From NCBI RefSeq assembly GCF_010384365.1, contig NZ_CP048397.1, positions 2,852,001 through 2,916,000 of the forward strand: a stretch of 64,000 nt of DNA. The letters are read 5' to 3'. The position numbers and the translations under genes were made by a program. Shown piece after piece: positions 25,964 to 34,358 of this stretch. A model generated the notes under the pieces. That model had not been told where the DNA came from. It did no database searches and saw only the letters and a program-made list of their open reading frames with translations. The stretch's first letter is position 1, and each line of letters starts with the position of its first letter. The stretch is from Streptomyces sp. S4.7. GTDB taxonomy: Bacteria > Actinomycetota > Actinomycetes > Streptomycetales > Streptomycetaceae.

Positions 25964-26495
25964 GGTAAGTCTCCTAAGTCCGTCGAAAATCAGGCGTCGT
26001 GAGGCACGCTGCGCGCCCCGCGCTGTGTGGTGGTGTGCCGATGTGTTCGTGGTGCGACGGGTGGTCGCGCGACGTGGTGTCGCGCGACCGGCCGTCGTGC
26101 GGCAGACGGGCCGGTGACTGCTCCCGCCGGCTCCGACCTGAGTCTGCGCCCCCGAGACCCTCCGGCGCGCTGGGGAAAAACTCAGACTTCTGCTGGGGTT
26201 TTCCTCAGGATTTCCGGGTGGTAGCCCCCCTCGGGCCCGCTCCCCCTCACCGCCCGGCCCCCCGACCGGCCTCCCCTGCGGTGTAAGACCAACTTAAAGA
26301 ACGGGCCCGCCTCTTCTCCTCCTCCAGCGGGACGAACCGTCCCTGGCCGTAAGTAGGGAGAACCACCTAAGGGCTCTCCACCCTCAGGTGGAGCCGTCCT
26401 GAGGGTTCCCTCCGGGACGAAGACTGCACCCTGCCACGACGAGAAGGTCAAGTGAGATGGTGTCCGGGGAGATACCTGCATAGGGAAGGGATCCT
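25964..26495 (+). other. 532-bp divergent intergenic region
   Basis: No gene is supported here. The region must contain the minus-strand promoter of the ABC operon and the plus-strand promoter and leader of the MFS gene. The right half is rich in inverted repeats, listed separately at 26376-26405. The left half holds alternating CGCGAC/GTCGCG runs without a clear element. Confidence 0.5.
26376..26405 (+). promoter_or_regulatory. Overlapping, mutually exclusive hairpins upstream of the MFS gene
   Basis: CTCCACC (26376-26382) can pair with GGTGGAG (26387-26393). Alternatively CCCTCAGG (26381-26388) can pair with CCTGAGGG (26398-26405). The two stems share bases and cannot coexist. They lie 90-120 bp before the GTG start. 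This may be an RNA switch or attenuator-like leader, or overlapping operator half-sites. I see no U-run. Confidence 0.35.
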
Positions 26496-28130
26496 GTGAC
26501 CGCCATACCCGAGCGCGCCGCACCCGAGCGCCGCCGCGGTCCCGTCGTCGCCGCCCTGATGCTCGGCATGGCACTGGCGGCGCTCGACGGCACGATCCTT
26601 GCCACCGCCGTCCCGCAGATCGTCGGAGACCTCGGCGGCTTCTCCGTCTTCTCCTGGCTCTTCTCCGGCTATCTGCTCGCCGCGACGGTCACCCTGCCCG
26701 TGTACGGAAAGCTCTCCGACACCTTCGGCCGCAAGCCCGTGCTGATCGCGGGCATCATCCTCTTCCTCATCGGCTCGGTCCTCTGCGCCACCGCGTGGAA
26801 CATGGGATCCCTGATCGCCTTCCGCGTCGTACAGGGCCTCGGCGGCGGCGCGATCCAGGGCACCGTGCAGACCATCGCCGCCGACCTCTACCCCCTGAAG
26901 GAACGCCCCAAGATCCAGGCCAGACTCTCCACCGTCTGGGCCGCGTCCTCCATAGCGGGCCCGGCGGTCGGCGGACTGCTCGCGGGGTACGCGGACTGGC
27001 GCTGGATCTTCCTGATCAATCTGCCGGTGGGCGCGCTCGCGCTCTACCTCACCGTCCGCCACCTCCACGAGCCCGGCCGCACGCGCGCCCGCGAGAGGGG
27101 GCACACCGCGCGTACGGAGCGGGGCCCGGACCGCACGACCGCTGCCCCGCCCCGCCCCCGCGTCGACTGGGCGGGCGCGCTCGCCGTCTTCGCCACCGGC
27201 ACGCTCCTGGTCACCGCCCTCGTGCAGGGCGGGGTCGCCTGGCCCTGGCTCTCCGCCCCCTCGCTCGCGCTCCTCACCGGCACCGCGCTGCTCGCCGTCG
27301 TGACCTTCCTCGTCGAACGGCGCGCGGCCGAACCGATCATCCCCGGCTGGGTCTGGCGCCGCCGCCCCATCGCCGCCGTCAATCTCGCGCTCGGCGCGCT
27401 CGGTCTGCTGATGATCGCCCCGACGGTCTTCCTGCCGACGTACGCCCAGTCCGTCCTCGGCCTCGGCCCGATAGCCGCCGGCTTCGTCCTCTCCGCGATG
27501 ACCCTGACCTGGCCGATCAGCGCGGCCCTCTCCGACCGCGTCTACAACCGTGTCGGCTTCCGCCGCACCGCGATCACCGGCATGTCCTTCGCCCTGCTGG
27601 TCCTGCTGGCCTTCCCCCTGCTGCCCTTCCCCGGCCAGGCATGGCAGCCCGCGCTGCTGATGCTGCTGCTCGGCGGGGCGCTCGGGCTGTTCCAACTCCC
27701 GCTGATCATCGCCGTACAAGGGACGGTCGGCTGGTCGGAGCGCGGCACGGCCACCGCGTCGATACTCTTCTGCCGCCAGCTCGGCCAGAGCGTGGGCGCC
27801 GCCCTCTTCGGGGCGCTGGCCAACGGCATCCTCACCAACAGGCTCGCCGACGCGCCCGGCGACGGTCTCCCGCGCGACCTCGACTCCGTGGCGCACGCCC
27901 TGGACGATTCGGCGGGCCTCACCGCCCGCGCGGCCGACTTCCTGCGCCGCGCGGTCGACTCGGCGGTCGACGCCGTCTTCCTCGGGGCGGCCGGCGCCGC
28001 CGCGCTCTGCCTGCTGGTGCTTCTCTTCGTGGCGCCGCGCCGCTTCCCCGTCCACCGGGACCCCGCACCGGATCCGGCCCCCGGCACCCGGCCCGACAAG
28101 GCGAGCGACGCGGCGACGGACGCCTCCTGA
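26496..28130 (+). CDS. DHA2-family MFS multidrug transporter
   Basis: This 544-aa protein has about 14 membrane helices. It carries the motif-A-like segment GKLSDTFGRKPVLI (about 67-80), motif C-type GPAVGGLLAG near 150, and ATAVPQIVGDLGG near the first helix, as in DHA2/EmrB-type drug:proton antiporters. The GTG start is preceded by GAAGGGA. An Arg/Thr-rich cytoplasmic loop at about 205-225 and a polar C-terminal tail are visible. No adjacent TetR or MarR gene is found. It ends 16 bp before the convergent coiled-coil gene. The substrate is unknown. Confidence 0.9.
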   Translation: MTAIPERAAPERRRGPVVAALMLGMALAALDGTILATAVPQIVGDLGGFSVFSWLFSGYLLAATVTLPVYGKLSDTFGRKPVLIAGIILFLIGSVLCATAWNMGSLIAFRVVQGLGGGAIQGTVQTIAADLYPLKERPKIQARLSTVWAASSIAGPAVGGLLAGYADWRWIFLINLPVGALALYLTVRHLHEPGRTRARERGHTARTERGPDRTTAAPPRPRVDWAGALAVFATGTLLVTALVQGGVAWPWLSAPSLALLTGTALLAVVTFLVERRAAEPIIPGWVWRRRPIAAVNLALGALGLLMIAPTVFLPTYAQSVLGLGPIAAGFVLSAMTLTWPISAALSDRVYNRVGFRRTAITGMSFALLVLLAFPLLPFPGQAWQPALLMLLLGGALGLFQLPLIIAVQGTVGWSERGTATASILFCRQLGQSVGAALFGALANGILTNRLADAPGDGLPRDLDSVAHALDDSAGLTARAADFLRRAVDSAVDAVFLGAAGAAALCLLVLLFVAPRRFPVHRDPAPDPAPGTRPDKASDAATDAS

Positions 28131-28146
28131 AGAACGGGCTCCTCCC

Positions 28147-29070
28147 TTAAGAGGACTCTCCCTCGCCGGACGGAGCCGCATCGGCCTCCACAGGAGCCCG
28201 GCCCGTCAACGCCGCCAGGCTGTTGCGCACATGCGTCATCCGCGCCTGCACCTCCTCGCGGATCTCGGTGTGCTCCCGCAGGATCCGCTCCGTCTCCCGT
28301 ACCGTCCGCTCCTCCGCCACCCGTGCCCGCCCCATCAACTCCTCGGCGCGAGCCGCCGCGTCCTCCTGGATGTGCCGGGCGTTCTCCTCCGCCTCCGCGA
28401 AAGCACGCCTGGCGTCCGCGAGCCGAGCGTCCGAGCGGGCCGCCAGCTCCGTCCGGCGGGCCTCCGCGGCCGCGTCCCGGTCGGTGAACTCCCGCGTCGT
28501 CGCGGCCAGTCGCTCCGCGTGCTCCTGCGACAACCCGGTGAGCAGAGCCTCCGTACGCTGCCGGATCTCGTCGAACCGCGCCAGCGCCGCGCCCCGTACC
28601 TCCTCGGCGTCCCGGCGCGCGGCCGTCCGCAGTTCGTCGGCCGCGCCCCGCGCGCCCTCCACCGTCCGGGTCGCGTGCGCGTCCGCGTCGGCCGTGACCG
28701 CCTCCGCGTCCGCGCGGGCCGCCTCACGCGTCCTGCGGCCCCTGTCGTCCGCCTCGTCGGACAGCGCCTGCGCGTCCTCCCGGGCGGTCGCACGCGCCGC
28801 GTCCGCCTCCTCGGCGGCCAGAGCCAGAATCTGCCGGGCGCGGTCGCCCAGGGAGTCGTACGTCTGCGGCGGCAGCGCCTCGACCTGCCGCCGCAGCAGC
28901 TCGGCCTCCTCCTCCAGACGCCCGGCGAGCTCCGCGAGCCGCCGCTCGTGCGCCTGGGCGTCCTCGCGGTCCCCGGCCAGCTCCGTGACCCGCCGGTCGA
29001 CCTGCTCGGGGCGGTAACCACGGCCCCGGACGGGATCGAAGCCGTGAGCCGACGCCCGTGCAGCAGCCAT
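28147..29070 (-). CDS. DivIVA/Scy-like coiled-coil protein
   Basis: This 307-aa protein has the DivIVA-like N-terminus HGFDPVRGRGYRPEQVDRRV. Almost continuous Ala/Glu/Arg/Asp heptad sequence follows (about 35-285), such as LAELAGRLEEEAELLRRQVE. Streptomyces relatives of Scy and FilP, often annotated as cellulose-binding protein, are cytoskeletal elements of polar growth; a structural role is inferred. I chose ATG 29070 (MAAARASAHG) over upstream starts because the DivIVA motif begins there and AGAGG precedes it. There is no membrane segment. Confidence 0.82.
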   Translation of the reverse strand: MAAARASAHGFDPVRGRGYRPEQVDRRVTELAGDREDAQAHERRLAELAGRLEEEAELLRRQVEALPPQTYDSLGDRARQILALAAEEADAARATAREDAQALSDEADDRGRRTREAARADAEAVTADADAHATRTVEGARGAADELRTAARRDAEEVRGAALARFDEIRQRTEALLTGLSQEHAERLAATTREFTDRDAAAEARRTELAARSDARLADARRAFAEAEENARHIQEDAAARAEELMGRARVAEERTVRETERILREHTEIREEVQARMTHVRNSLAALTGRAPVEADAAPSGEGESS

Positions 29071-29242
29071 TCCTGAAGCCTCTCTCCGACCGACGGTGAC
29101 AAGAGGGAACGTCCTTACGAAACGCCCCACCCGTCCATCCTTCTCAAGAATGCGGCATTTGACGCCGGGTGCCCGACGCCGCTTCCGTACCGCTGACGCG
29201 GCCGACGCGTTCAAGCCATCGCCCGATCGCGGTACCGGCACG

Positions 29243-29280
29243 GCGAAGGCGCCCACCGTGAACCACGGGGGCGCCTTCGC
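29243..29280 (-). terminator. Hairpin after the SUKH-4/deaminase gene
   Basis: GCGAAGGCGCCC (29243-29254) pairs with GGGCGCCTTCGC (29269-29280), a perfect 12-bp stem. It lies 80 bp beyond the stop of the minus-strand gene ending at 29361. No U-run follows. Confidence 0.65.
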
Positions 29281-29360
29281 GCGGGTCGTACGTGGCGGAT
29301 CTCACCGCCGGCCCGGCACCGCCGGACCGGCTCCGTACGGCCGGATCGCCGCCCGTACGG

Positions 29361-31919
29361 TCAGAGCAGCCCGTCCCACATCTGCTCCAGCAGCACCGAC
29401 CACCAGCTCTCCGGCGACGACAGCGCCGCCGGGTCGATCGCGGCCAGCTGTGCCTGGAAGTCGACCGTCCAGCGGCCCGCCTGCTCCGGATTCAGACCGA
29501 AACGCAACCGCCACATGCGGCCGAGCAGCGCCATCGAGCGAGTGAACTCCGGCAGCCCGGTGTTCACGAACTGCGGCGGGGTCGTCTGACCGCCCGGTCC
29601 CGTCTCGACCGACACGGCCATGATGTGCGCCGTTCCGTACTGCACACAGATCGCCCGGCCGAAGTCGCTGCCCATCACCAGGTACGAGCCCGCGTCCGCC
29701 GCCGGCTGCACCTGCCGCTGCGCGGCCAGCTCGGCCAGCGTCGGCACCACCGGCTGCGGGGGCTGCGCCCAGAAGAACGGGCCGAAGTCGCCCGGCAGCC
29801 CCGCCCACACGAGCGTGCGCGCCACGACTTCCGGCACGCCCTGACGGGAGACCGCCCGCTGGTCGAACCGGCAGATGCCCTGCGGGCCGAACGCACCCGC
29901 CAGCTCCTGCGCGATCGCCTCCGGCGGAACCGGCTGCGCGGGCGGTACCTGCGGCAGCGGGGCGCGTACCGGGGCCGGCCGCGCCGGACCGTCCGCGACC
30001 TGGTGCAACTCGCCCTGGTGGGTGAGCAGATGCTGCATGCCCTGCTGGCGGCTGGAGTGGTCCCTGCCGTACGGGGCGACGCTGGTGATCCGCACCTGCG
30101 GCCAGGTCTCGCGGATCATGCGCGCGCAGTAACCACCGGGCAGCTCGCAGGACTCCAGCTCCGTGTGGAGTTCCAGCACCTGCTGCGGCGGCACGTTCAT
30201 GGCGCGCAGCTCGTGCAGGATCTGCCACTCGGGGTGCGGAGTGCCGGGCGCCGAGCGGCGGATGAGCTGGGCCTCGGAGCCGTCGGGCGCGCGGTAGCGC
30301 AGAACGGCCTGATAGCCGGGGCCGACCGTCGGCATGCCGGTGGCCTGCTGCGGATAGCCGTACGAGCCGGGCGGGGCGCCGGGAGGCGCGCCGGGCGGGC
30401 CGGGCGGATGGGGACCGGCGGCGCCGGGCGGCGGGCCGGGTACGGCACCGGGGCCGGCCAGCATCGTCGCGGCATGGTGTACGCCACCGGGCGGCGGCGT
30501 ACCGGGAGCACCCGGTACGCCGGGCGCACCGGGGGGACCCGGCGGCATCCCGGGAGGGCCGGGGGGCGCACCGGGACCACCGTGCTGACCGCCCTGGCTC
30601 GGGTCCGCGAGCATCGTCGCCGCGTGGTGCACACCACCGGGCGGCGGCGTACCGGGAGCACCGGGCGGGCCGGGCGGACCCGGCGGCATCCCGGGAGCAC
30701 CAGGAGCACCTGGAGGACCGGGCGGGCCCGGTGGACGAGGACCGCCCGACGACGGGGCCTGACCGCCCTGGCTCGGGTCCGCGAGCATCGTCGCCGCATG
30801 GTGCACACCACCGGGTGGCGGCGCACCGGGAGCACCGGGCGCACCCGGAGGTCCGGGCGGCTGCGGACCCCCCGGTCCGCCGGGACCGAGCTGCGGGGCG
30901 AGCTGAGTCGGCTGGTACCCACCGGCCGGGGCGCCGGGAGGACCGGGCGGGCCGGGAACTCCGGGGGCGCCGGGAGGACTTGGCGGCGGCGGGGTCGAAG
31001 GGCCGGCGCCACGCGCACCGCGCGGCGGCCCCGTCGCCTTGCTCGTCGCGGCGTCGGCGATGTCACCGGGACCGGAGCCGGGACCGGGCGCACCCGGCCC
31101 GCTCCGGTCGGGGGTCCCCGAGCCGAGACCCGGGGCCACCGTCGTCCGCGGCAGATGACTGCCACCCGACATCAGCGCCGTCGGCGCGTCGGCCGCCACA
31201 CCGGGCGGCGGGGTGTCGTCGTCGTCCGCGCCCGAGAGCGGCGGTGCGAAAACCGTCGCCGGAAGCCCCACCGACACGTCCTCACCGGCGGCGTTGGTGT
31301 CCGTACCGGCCCAGGGAGTCGCCCCGGACTGCGGCGCACCGCCGGACCCCGCGGGCCCGTGATCCCCGCTGCGGTCGGCGTCGGGCCACGGCGAACTGCT
31401 GCTCTGCGACGCCGAGACCGGCTCCGCGGGCGCGCCCTGCCCGTACCCACCGCCGCCGGAGGAACCCGCGCCCGCACCGGAACCCGAGCCCGGGCCCGCC
31501 GACGCGGAAGACGACCCGGACGGCGAGGGCGACGACGGCGCCCCCGGAACACCCATCCTGTCCGCCGCGTCCTGCAACCACTCCGGCGGCGTCAGCAGGA
31601 ACGACGTCTGGTTCAGATCGATGCGCTGCGGCGCCCTCGGCGGCTCCGGGGCCTGCGCCTGCGCCCCGTACTCCTCCTCGTACCGCCGGATCACCTCACC
31701 CACCGGCAGCCCCGGCCACAGCGTCGCCTCACCGCTGTCCCTGGCGATCACCAGCCGCTGGAACCCGCCGTCCGACCTCGGACCGTCCGCGCGGTCCTCC
31801 GCCCACACCACGAACCCCAGCTCGAACTCCCGCACCCGCACCTCGCGGTGCTGATACGCGGGCACATCACCGTTGACCCACTCGTCCGCGCGTTCCTGCG
31901 CCTGAGCGAATGTCACCAT
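29361..31919 (-). CDS. YrhB - Pro/Gly repeat - deaminase-like - SUKH-4 fusion protein
   Basis: This 852-aa protein starts with a YrhB-like immunity domain (1-95, VTFAQAQERADEWVNGDV then EFELGFVVWAEDR). A long Pro/Gly/Ala collagen-like linker follows (about 135-545) with three copies of a PPPGGVHHAATMLA motif. A region resembling nucleic-acid deaminases of polymorphic toxins comes next (TPHPEWQILHEL and CELPGGYC, about 575-625), then a C-terminal SUKH-4 domain (GICRFDQRAVSRQGVPEVVA to the end). ATG 31919 has GGAGG about 10 bases upstream; GTG 31928 overlaps the previous stop. The HPE and C-x(5)-C residues are suggestive of zinc-site deaminase ligands but deviate from PCxxC. It follows the SMI1/KNR4 gene in one operon. 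Confidence 0.72.
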   Translation of the reverse strand: MVTFAQAQERADEWVNGDVPAYQHREVRVREFELGFVVWAEDRADGPRSDGGFQRLVIARDSGEATLWPGLPVGEVIRRYEEEYGAQAQAPEPPRAPQRIDLNQTSFLLTPPEWLQDAADRMGVPGAPSSPSPSGSSSASAGPGSGSGAGAGSSGGGGYGQGAPAEPVSASQSSSSPWPDADRSGDHGPAGSGGAPQSGATPWAGTDTNAAGEDVSVGLPATVFAPPLSGADDDDTPPPGVAADAPTALMSGGSHLPRTTVAPGLGSGTPDRSGPGAPGPGSGPGDIADAATSKATGPPRGARGAGPSTPPPPSPPGAPGVPGPPGPPGAPAGGYQPTQLAPQLGPGGPGGPQPPGPPGAPGAPGAPPPGGVHHAATMLADPSQGGQAPSSGGPRPPGPPGPPGAPGAPGMPPGPPGPPGAPGTPPPGGVHHAATMLADPSQGGQHGGPGAPPGPPGMPPGPPGAPGVPGAPGTPPPGGVHHAATMLAGPGAVPGPPPGAAGPHPPGPPGAPPGAPPGSYGYPQQATGMPTVGPGYQAVLRYRAPDGSEAQLIRRSAPGTPHPEWQILHELRAMNVPPQQVLELHTELESCELPGGYCARMIRETWPQVRITSVAPYGRDHSSRQQGMQHLLTHQGELHQVADGPARPAPVRAPLPQVPPAQPVPPEAIAQELAGAFGPQGICRFDQRAVSRQGVPEVVARTLVWAGLPGDFGPFFWAQPPQPVVPTLAELAAQRQVQPAADAGSYLVMGSDFGRAICVQYGTAHIMAVSVETGPGGQTTPPQFVNTGLPEFTRSMALLGRMWRLRFGLNPEQAGRWTVDFQAQLAAIDPAALSSPESWWSVLLEQMWDGLL
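30461..30840. repeat. Three intragenic repeats encoding PPPGGVHHAATMLA units
   Basis: Near-identical blocks beginning GCATCGTCGC occur at 30461, 30611 and 30784 within the linker of the fusion gene. They are embedded in collagen-like Gly-Pro-Pro triplet sequence. Spacings of 150 and 173 bp show unequal expansion. These are coding tandem repeats, not CRISPR. Confidence 0.8.
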
Positions 31920-31924
31920 CGCGC

Positions 31925-32902
31925 TCACCCCTCCACCGGGACGGCGCGGGCGAAGCCGCCGTCCACCATCAGGTTCGCCACCGTGTCCAGCTCCGGCGGA
32001 TTGCCCGCCAGCCGTGTGAGGAAGGCGTCGAAGTCCTCACCGCAGGGCAGCAGCAGGCGCTCCACCCGCTCCTGCACGCTCCAGCCGTCCCGGTCGCGTG
32101 CGTCGTCGTACGCGCAGAACCACACCGAACCGGCCGACCCGCCCCGCACCTTCACCGCGAGGATGCCGCCCTGGACGAACGCCACGCCCAGATAGTCCTT
32201 GGTCAGATGGTCCCGCAGACACTTGTTGACATACAACAGGTCGTTGACCGCCGCCTCTTCACGAACGGTGAAGAACGGCTGGTCCACCAGCAGCCCCAGC
32301 TCCGCGTCCAGCGCCGCGCCCACCGGGGCGCAGCCGCCCGCCGCCTTGAGGAAGGTGCGGTACGCGCCGGGCAGCCGGTAACCGAGGTCCTCCTCCACAC
32401 TGAGCAGCTGCTGCTCGGACACCGACACCGAGCCCTTCGGCAGTCCGAAGTGCACCGGCCGTGTCTCCTGAAGAGGACGCGTCCCGCGCTTGCCGTGGTC
32501 CACCGCAGTCGTCGCCAGCCCGCCGTGATGGCGCAGCAGCGCCTTCACCTCCACCGGCACCAGCAGCAGCCGCCGCGAATTCGGCGCGTGGTGCCAGGTC
32601 CAGCCGTGCGGGGTCGCCACGGCGGGGATCGTGTCCCACAGTTCATGGCCGTCGGCGTGCAGCGCGGCGTTGGCCGACACGTAGTCCGTGAGCCGCAGCT
32701 CGTCGACGCCGAAGCCCTCGGGGGGTTCGGCGATCTCGGCGGCGGCACGCGCGTACGGCGAGAAGTCCGGGAAGCCGTTGCCGTCCACCGGCACACCCCT
32801 GGGGTGGCGGGAGGCCCGGACGGGGTCCGGGAATTGCACGACCTGCCCGGCGTAGGCCGCGTTCGGTGGCGCGGCTTGCTGCCCGAGCCGACCTGTCGTC
32901 AT
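31925..32902 (-). CDS. HNH/WHH-like nuclease region fused to an SMI1/KNR4 (SUKH-1) domain
   Basis: In this 325-aa protein, residues about 85-140 (HELWDTIPAVATPHGWTWHH then LLLVPVEVKALLRHHGG) closely resemble the treble-clef WHH/HNH toxin nucleases, which share GWTWHH and a final RHxGG. Residues about 165-310 form an SMI1/KNR4 domain (SEQQLLSVEEDLGYRLPGAY and RTFLKAAGGC). Normally the nuclease is the toxin and the SUKH protein its antidote; here both are one chain, so it may be a repurposed or auto-inhibited factor. The start ATG 32902 has GGGGG about nine bases upstream. The gene is the first of a two-gene operon. Confidence 0.7.
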   Translation of the reverse strand: MTTGRLGQQAAPPNAAYAGQVVQFPDPVRASRHPRGVPVDGNGFPDFSPYARAAAEIAEPPEGFGVDELRLTDYVSANAALHADGHELWDTIPAVATPHGWTWHHAPNSRRLLLVPVEVKALLRHHGGLATTAVDHGKRGTRPLQETRPVHFGLPKGSVSVSEQQLLSVEEDLGYRLPGAYRTFLKAAGGCAPVGAALDAELGLLVDQPFFTVREEAAVNDLLYVNKCLRDHLTKDYLGVAFVQGGILAVKVRGGSAGSVWFCAYDDARDRDGWSVQERVERLLLPCGEDFDAFLTRLAGNPPELDTVANLMVDGGFARAVPVEG

Positions 32903-33163
32903 GGCGGATGCCCCCTGCTGGCTTCTGACTGGTTCGGCACAGCCTATGCGGTGAAGCAACAGGGGACGCTGCCCCTCCGGTCCGTCGCCGGCCCTTGCCA
33001 CGGCACTCGTTCGGGTGCCGGTGACAACCGGTCACCCCAGGTCACGCAGCGACGACACCACGCACCGAACCCGCCCCGGCTTCCCCACGACGTGTCACAT
33101 TTGGCAGGCTGTCCCCCGCAACTCGGGGGATTGCGTGGGGATTGCGTAGGGAGGGTCAACGCT

Positions 33164-33817
33164 TTGCACACAGCACAACAGGACACATCGGGAGATCCAC
33201 GCCTCGGTTCGCCGAGCCGCCAGGGAGCGGCGCCGGGGCGCCTCGTCACGGACGTCGCCGGGGCCGGCCGGACCGGGACCACCGCCGGGACCTCGGACGG
33301 GACCCGGTCCGGGCCCACCGGGACCACGGCCGGCGAGACCTCCGGGGACCCGCGGCTGAGCTGGAGCAGCACCGAACCGCACCGCCCGCCCGTACTGCGG
33401 CAGCGCCGCGACGGAATCCTGCCCGCCGTCGCCGCCGCGCTCTCCGTGCGTGGTGAAAATCTCACCTGCACCGCGGGCAAGGCCGACCAGCCACCCGCCC
33501 TGCACCCCCTCGTACAGGACTTCCTGGACACCCTCACCAGCGGCCAGCGTGAACGATTCACCGGCCGCTGCCCCGAAGCCATCCTGCTGTCCCGGCACCT
33601 CACCGCCGTCGAGGGCGCCCGCTCCAAACGCGCCCAGCGCAAGCCCCTCACCCACGGCGAGGCCCGCCGCTCCCTGAAGCACGCCAAACTCACCGCACGC
33701 CGCATCCGCGAGGACGGCGACCCGCTCCACGGCAGTTACGCGCCGCCCTGCCGCTCCTGTACGGCGATGCTCGCCCAGTTCGGCGTACGCCCCGTCGACC
33801 CGACGCAGAACGGCTGA
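33164..33817 (+). CDS. YwqJ-like putative nucleic-acid deaminase
   Basis: This 217-aa protein starts at TTG 33164, chosen because GGAGGG (33150-33155) is eight bases upstream. The first ~85 residues are Gly/Thr-rich and disordered. The C-terminal ~110 residues carry the cytidine-deaminase-like zinc pattern CPEAILLSRHL and APPCRSCTAML, that is C-x-E and PCxxC, as in YwqJ-family toxins. The predicted activity is deamination of nucleobases. It is followed at once by a SUKH-3 gene, the usual toxin-immunity order. It is divergent from the HNH-SMI1 operon. No secretion signal or WXG/LXG trafficking domain is visible, so its delivery, if any, is unexplained. Confidence 0.78.
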   Translation: MHTAQQDTSGDPRLGSPSRQGAAPGRLVTDVAGAGRTGTTAGTSDGTRSGPTGTTAGETSGDPRLSWSSTEPHRPPVLRQRRDGILPAVAAALSVRGENLTCTAGKADQPPALHPLVQDFLDTLTSGQRERFTGRCPEAILLSRHLTAVEGARSKRAQRKPLTHGEARRSLKHAKLTARRIREDGDPLHGSYAPPCRSCTAMLAQFGVRPVDPTQNG

Positions 33818-33824
33818 CGACCCC

Positions 33825-34313
33825 GTGCCGGACCTCACCACGACCCGCTTCCCCGTCGCCGTCGACGCCGCCCTGCGCGAAGCCGGCTGGCAGCCGGGCC
33901 GCTGGGACATGCGGCAGGCCGAGGAGTGGGCGGACGCGCTGCGCGTTCACGTCACCCCGGCGGGACACATGCACGCCGTGTTCGCGGCCGTCGTCGAGAT
34001 CTGGGCGGAGTTCGGCGGGCTGACCGTGTCCGCGCCCGGACCGGGTCGGCAGATCGCCCCCACGACCGTACGGTTCGATCCGCTGGCCGGGATCCATCTC
34101 GCCCGTACCCTCGGCGACCTCGGGCGCTCCCTGGACACCGAGATCAGCCCCATCGGCGAGGAGGGCGACGGCCAGGCCGTGCTCGCCGTCGACGCCACGG
34201 GGCGCGTCTACTCCATCGACCACACCGGCGACTGGTTCCTCGGTCCGCACATCGACCACGCGCTCGCGGCGCTGGTGACCGGAGCGCAGCCGCAGCGGCT
34301 CACCTCGGACTGA
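33825..34313 (+). CDS. SUKH-3 family immunity-like protein
   Basis: This 162-aa protein starts at GTG 33825, seven bases after the deaminase stop. It has the SUKH-3 signature: ALREAGWQPGRWDMRQAEEW at the N-terminus, FAAVVEIWAEFGGLTV, VRFDPLAG in the middle, and GRVYSIDHTGDWFLG near the C-terminus. SUKH proteins neutralise toxins, often deaminases or nucleases, so it should be the antidote of the deaminase encoded just upstream. It is soluble, with no signal peptide. Confidence 0.85.
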   Translation: MPDLTTTRFPVAVDAALREAGWQPGRWDMRQAEEWADALRVHVTPAGHMHAVFAAVVEIWAEFGGLTVSAPGPGRQIAPTTVRFDPLAGIHLARTLGDLGRSLDTEISPIGEEGDGQAVLAVDATGRVYSIDHTGDWFLGPHIDHALAALVTGAQPQRLTSD

Positions 34314-34358
34314 GAGACCGGGCGAAAGGCAACCGGAGCCGGAGACCAAGGAGCGAAC

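Noticed and set aside
29071..29256. N-terminal extension of the DivIVA-like protein
   Set aside because: The extra ~60 residues are Arg-rich and precede the natural DivIVA N-terminus; ATG 29070 is preferred.
30461..30840. Evenly spaced repeats suggesting a CRISPR array
   Set aside because: Only three copies, in-frame with the coding sequence, encoding a repeated peptide motif; no spacers and no cas genes.
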